Of a stretch of 14,996 bases of DNA, positions 13,818 through 14,996 are shown piece after piece (within the stretch, counting starts at the first letter, position 1; every line of letters starts with the position of its first letter). Position numbers and translations under genes: made by a program. The stretch covers positions 1 to 14,996 of the forward strand of contig CAKAQP010000033.1 of assembly GCA_916720285.1 (NCBI GenBank). The letters run 5' to 3'. The notes under the pieces were generated by a model. That model was not told where the DNA came from and searched no databases. It saw only the letters and a list, made by a program, of their open reading frames with translations. Source of the DNA: an uncultured Lachnoanaerobaculum sp. Lineage in GTDB: Bacteria > Bacillota > Clostridia > Lachnospirales > Lachnospiraceae.

Positions 13818-14718
13818 CAGTTTGGATACGGAGAGAAGAAATATTAACACGATGAATCTTGACGAACTTTCCGCTGTAGAAATTATTGAAAAGATAAATC
13901 AAGAGGATGAAAAGATAGCCGACTGTGTAAAACCTGCCATACCTGAGATAGGAAAGGCTGTGGAGTTTGCAGTAAAAAGTATAAAAAGAGGCGGCAGACT
14001 TATTTATATCGGTGCCGGGACATCCGGCAGACTTGGAATACTGGATGCCAGTGAATGTCCACCGACTTACGGAGTACCGTTTGACATGGTAATAGGTATT
14101 ATGGCAGGTGGAGATAAGGCGATGAGAAAAGCTGTAGAAGGCGCCGAGGACTCAAAAGAGCTTGCCGTAAATGATTTGAAGGAACTTGAACTTAGTGAGA
14201 AGGATACTTTGGTAGGACTTGCAGCAAGCGGAAGAACACCATATGTAATAGGCGGTTTGGAATATGCTAAAAGTCTCGGAGCAAAGACTGTAGCTGTAAG
14301 TTGTGTAAGAAATGCAAAAATATCTGAGCTTGCAGACGCCCCTATAGAGGTAGTTGTAGGAGCGGAAGCTGTGACAGGTTCTACAAGAATGAAAGCCGGA
14401 ACAGCTCAGAAGATGGTATTAAATATGATTTCAACCACAACTATGGTAAAAATAGGCAAGGTGTACCAAAATCTTATGGTAGATGTTGCGACAACCAATG
14501 AAAAGCTGAGAGTAAGAGCACTCAATATAGTAAGTGAGGCCACAGGTATAGATAAGGAAAACTCAAAAAAGCTTCTGGAGGAATCAGGCTATGATGTCAA
14601 GGTGGCCATAGTCATGGGACTTGCAGGTGTGGATGCGCTAAAGGCAAGAAAGACACTTTCTGATAATGAGTTGAATGTCAGCGCCACAATAAAGAAGTTA
14701 CTTAAGACCGGCAAATAG
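13804..14718 (+). CDS. murQ: N-acetylmuramic acid 6-phosphate etherase
   Basis: The 304-residue protein is MurQ, which cleaves the lactyl ether of MurNAc-6-P to GlcNAc-6-P and D-lactate in the cytoplasm. Evidence includes the N-terminal TERRNINTMNLDELS, the SIS-fold RLIYIGAGTSGRLGILDASECPPTYG with catalytic Glu84 (E. coli Glu83), GAEDS with Glu115 (E. coli Glu114), GLAASGRTPYVIGGL, TGSTRMKAGTAQKMVLNMIST and NLMVDVATTNEKLR. The length fits the family. The GTG start at 13804 is supported by AAGGAG at 13791-13796, 7 bases upstream, and overlaps the GH1 stop, so translation is likely coupled. Unlike many murQ loci, no MurP-type PTS (Glc family IIBC) is present; the transporter here is Lac/cellobiose-type. 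Confidence 0.96.
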   Translation: MLSLDSLDTERRNINTMNLDELSAVEIIEKINQEDEKIADCVKPAIPEIGKAVEFAVKSIKRGGRLIYIGAGTSGRLGILDASECPPTYGVPFDMVIGIMAGGDKAMRKAVEGAEDSKELAVNDLKELELSEKDTLVGLAASGRTPYVIGGLEYAKSLGAKTVAVSCVRNAKISELADAPIEVVVGAEAVTGSTRMKAGTAQKMVLNMISTTTMVKIGKVYQNLMVDVATTNEKLRVRALNIVSEATGIDKENSKKLLEESGYDVKVAIVMGLAGVDALKARKTLSDNELNVSATIKKLLKTGK

Positions 14719-14722
14719 TTTG

Positions 14723-14742
14723 AAAACACTTTAAAGTGTTTT
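14723..14742. promoter_or_regulatory. 20-bp perfect palindrome downstream of murQ
   Basis: AAAACACTTTAAAGTGTTTT is fully self-complementary and lies 4 bases after the murQ stop. It may be a weak terminator or processing hairpin (TTTTAGT follows, but the RNA stem has only four G-C pairs), or an operator for the operon's regulator, giving the IIB part its own control. Confidence 0.45.
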
Positions 14743-14787
14743 AGTAAAATCTTATGATATGTGGTAAATGTTTTACATTAAAAACAA

Positions 14788-14821
14788 AAATCTGATATAA
14801 AAAGAAAATAAAATCAGATTT
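14788..14821 (+). promoter_or_regulatory. Stem-loop with 9-bp arms immediately before the IIB ribosome binding site
   Basis: The arms AAATCTGAT (14788-14796) and ATCAGATTT (14813-14821) enclose a 16-base A-rich loop and end 2 bases before AAAGAAGG. It could set the relative expression of IIB or stabilise an RNA end after processing. Confidence 0.4.
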
Positions 14822-14837
14822 AGAAAGAAGGTAATAT

Positions 14838-14996
14838 ATGAAGGTATTATTTGTTTGTTCGGGTGGTATGTCATCAACCATTGCCGTAAATGCCTTGAAG
14901 AAAGAGGCTGAAAAGCATGGTGAAAAGATTGAAGTTCTTGCAATACCTTTGAAATTCGGCAAAATAAAGGAAGGGTCATTTATCAATAAGCTCAAT
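14838..14996 (+). CDS. PTS lactose/cellobiose-family IIB component (3' end outside window)
   Basis: The first 53 codons run to the edge without a stop. MKVLFVCSGGMSSTIAVNALKK is the N-terminus of Lac/cellobiose-type EIIB, with phosphocysteine Cys7 in the CSGGMSST P-loop; the LAIPL stretch after the first helix also fits. Family members are about 100 residues, so roughly half is present. It accepts phosphate from the IIA encoded at 11118 and hands it to the sugar bound by IIC, which is probably encoded next. AAAGAAGG lies 6 bases before the ATG. The 119-base gap after murQ, with two inverted repeats, is the longest inside this operon and may hold a separate control point. Confidence 0.9.
   Translation, partial: MKVLFVCSGGMSSTIAVNALKKEAEKHGEKIEVLAIPLKFGKIKEGSFINKLN

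Overview
The window is AT-rich DNA with strong AGGAG-type ribosome binding sites, TTG and GTG starts, short intergenic gaps, and gene families typical of anaerobic low-GC Firmicutes (a biotin-dependent Na+ decarboxylase, DapL, a Lac/cellobiose-type PTS). I infer a Clostridia-class organism, most likely Lachnospiraceae; no rRNA or other marker is present to prove it. No tRNA, rRNA, CRISPR array or intact mobile element was seen.

Layout. (1) Positions 1-1776 are a glycosidase-related and decaying area: the C-terminal end of a GH3 glycosidase, a badly deleted remnant of a GH42 beta-galactosidase, an N-terminally truncated GyrI-like gene on the minus strand, an orphan hairpin, and a gene-free stretch carrying a 20-bp palindrome just before the next operon. 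(2) Positions 1777-6938 are a tight five-gene operon for a sodium-pumping, biotin-dependent decarboxylase: an acyl-CoA carboxyltransferase (MmdA-like), an OadG-type gamma subunit fused to a lipoprotein, a free biotin carrier, the OadB Na+ pump, and a biotin-less OadA/5S carboxyltransferase. It closes with a clear terminator. (3) Positions 6991-9614 hold a KtrB/TrkH and KtrA/TrkA potassium uptake pair followed by an overlapping GNAT acetyltransferase. (4) Positions 9670-10887 (minus) encode LL-diaminopimelate aminotransferase DapL with its own terminator. (5) Divergent from dapL, positions 11118-14996 and beyond are a PTS operon: Lac/cellobiose IIA, an RpiR-type regulator, a GH1 6-phospho-glycosidase, MurQ etherase, and the start of a IIB subunit that runs off the edge. 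A IIC gene is expected just outside.

How the genes work together. The decarboxylase operon has two carboxyltransferases (one CoA-thioester type, one oxo-acid type) that could share one biotin carrier and one Na+ pump. This resembles a membrane-bound, sodium-coupled version of the propionibacterial transcarboxylase. The PTS operon joins MurQ, which needs MurNAc-6-phosphate, with a Lac-family PTS and a GH1 enzyme of the 6-phospho-beta-glucosidase subfamily whose active-site loops differ from the norm. The simplest reading is a route for importing a MurNAc-containing disaccharide (probably MurNAc-GlcNAc), phosphorylating it, splitting it inside the cell and feeding MurNAc-6-P to MurQ. That would be an alternative to the known MurP/MupG scheme. 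This is the most interesting hypothesis in the window and is inference from gene content and residues, not proof.
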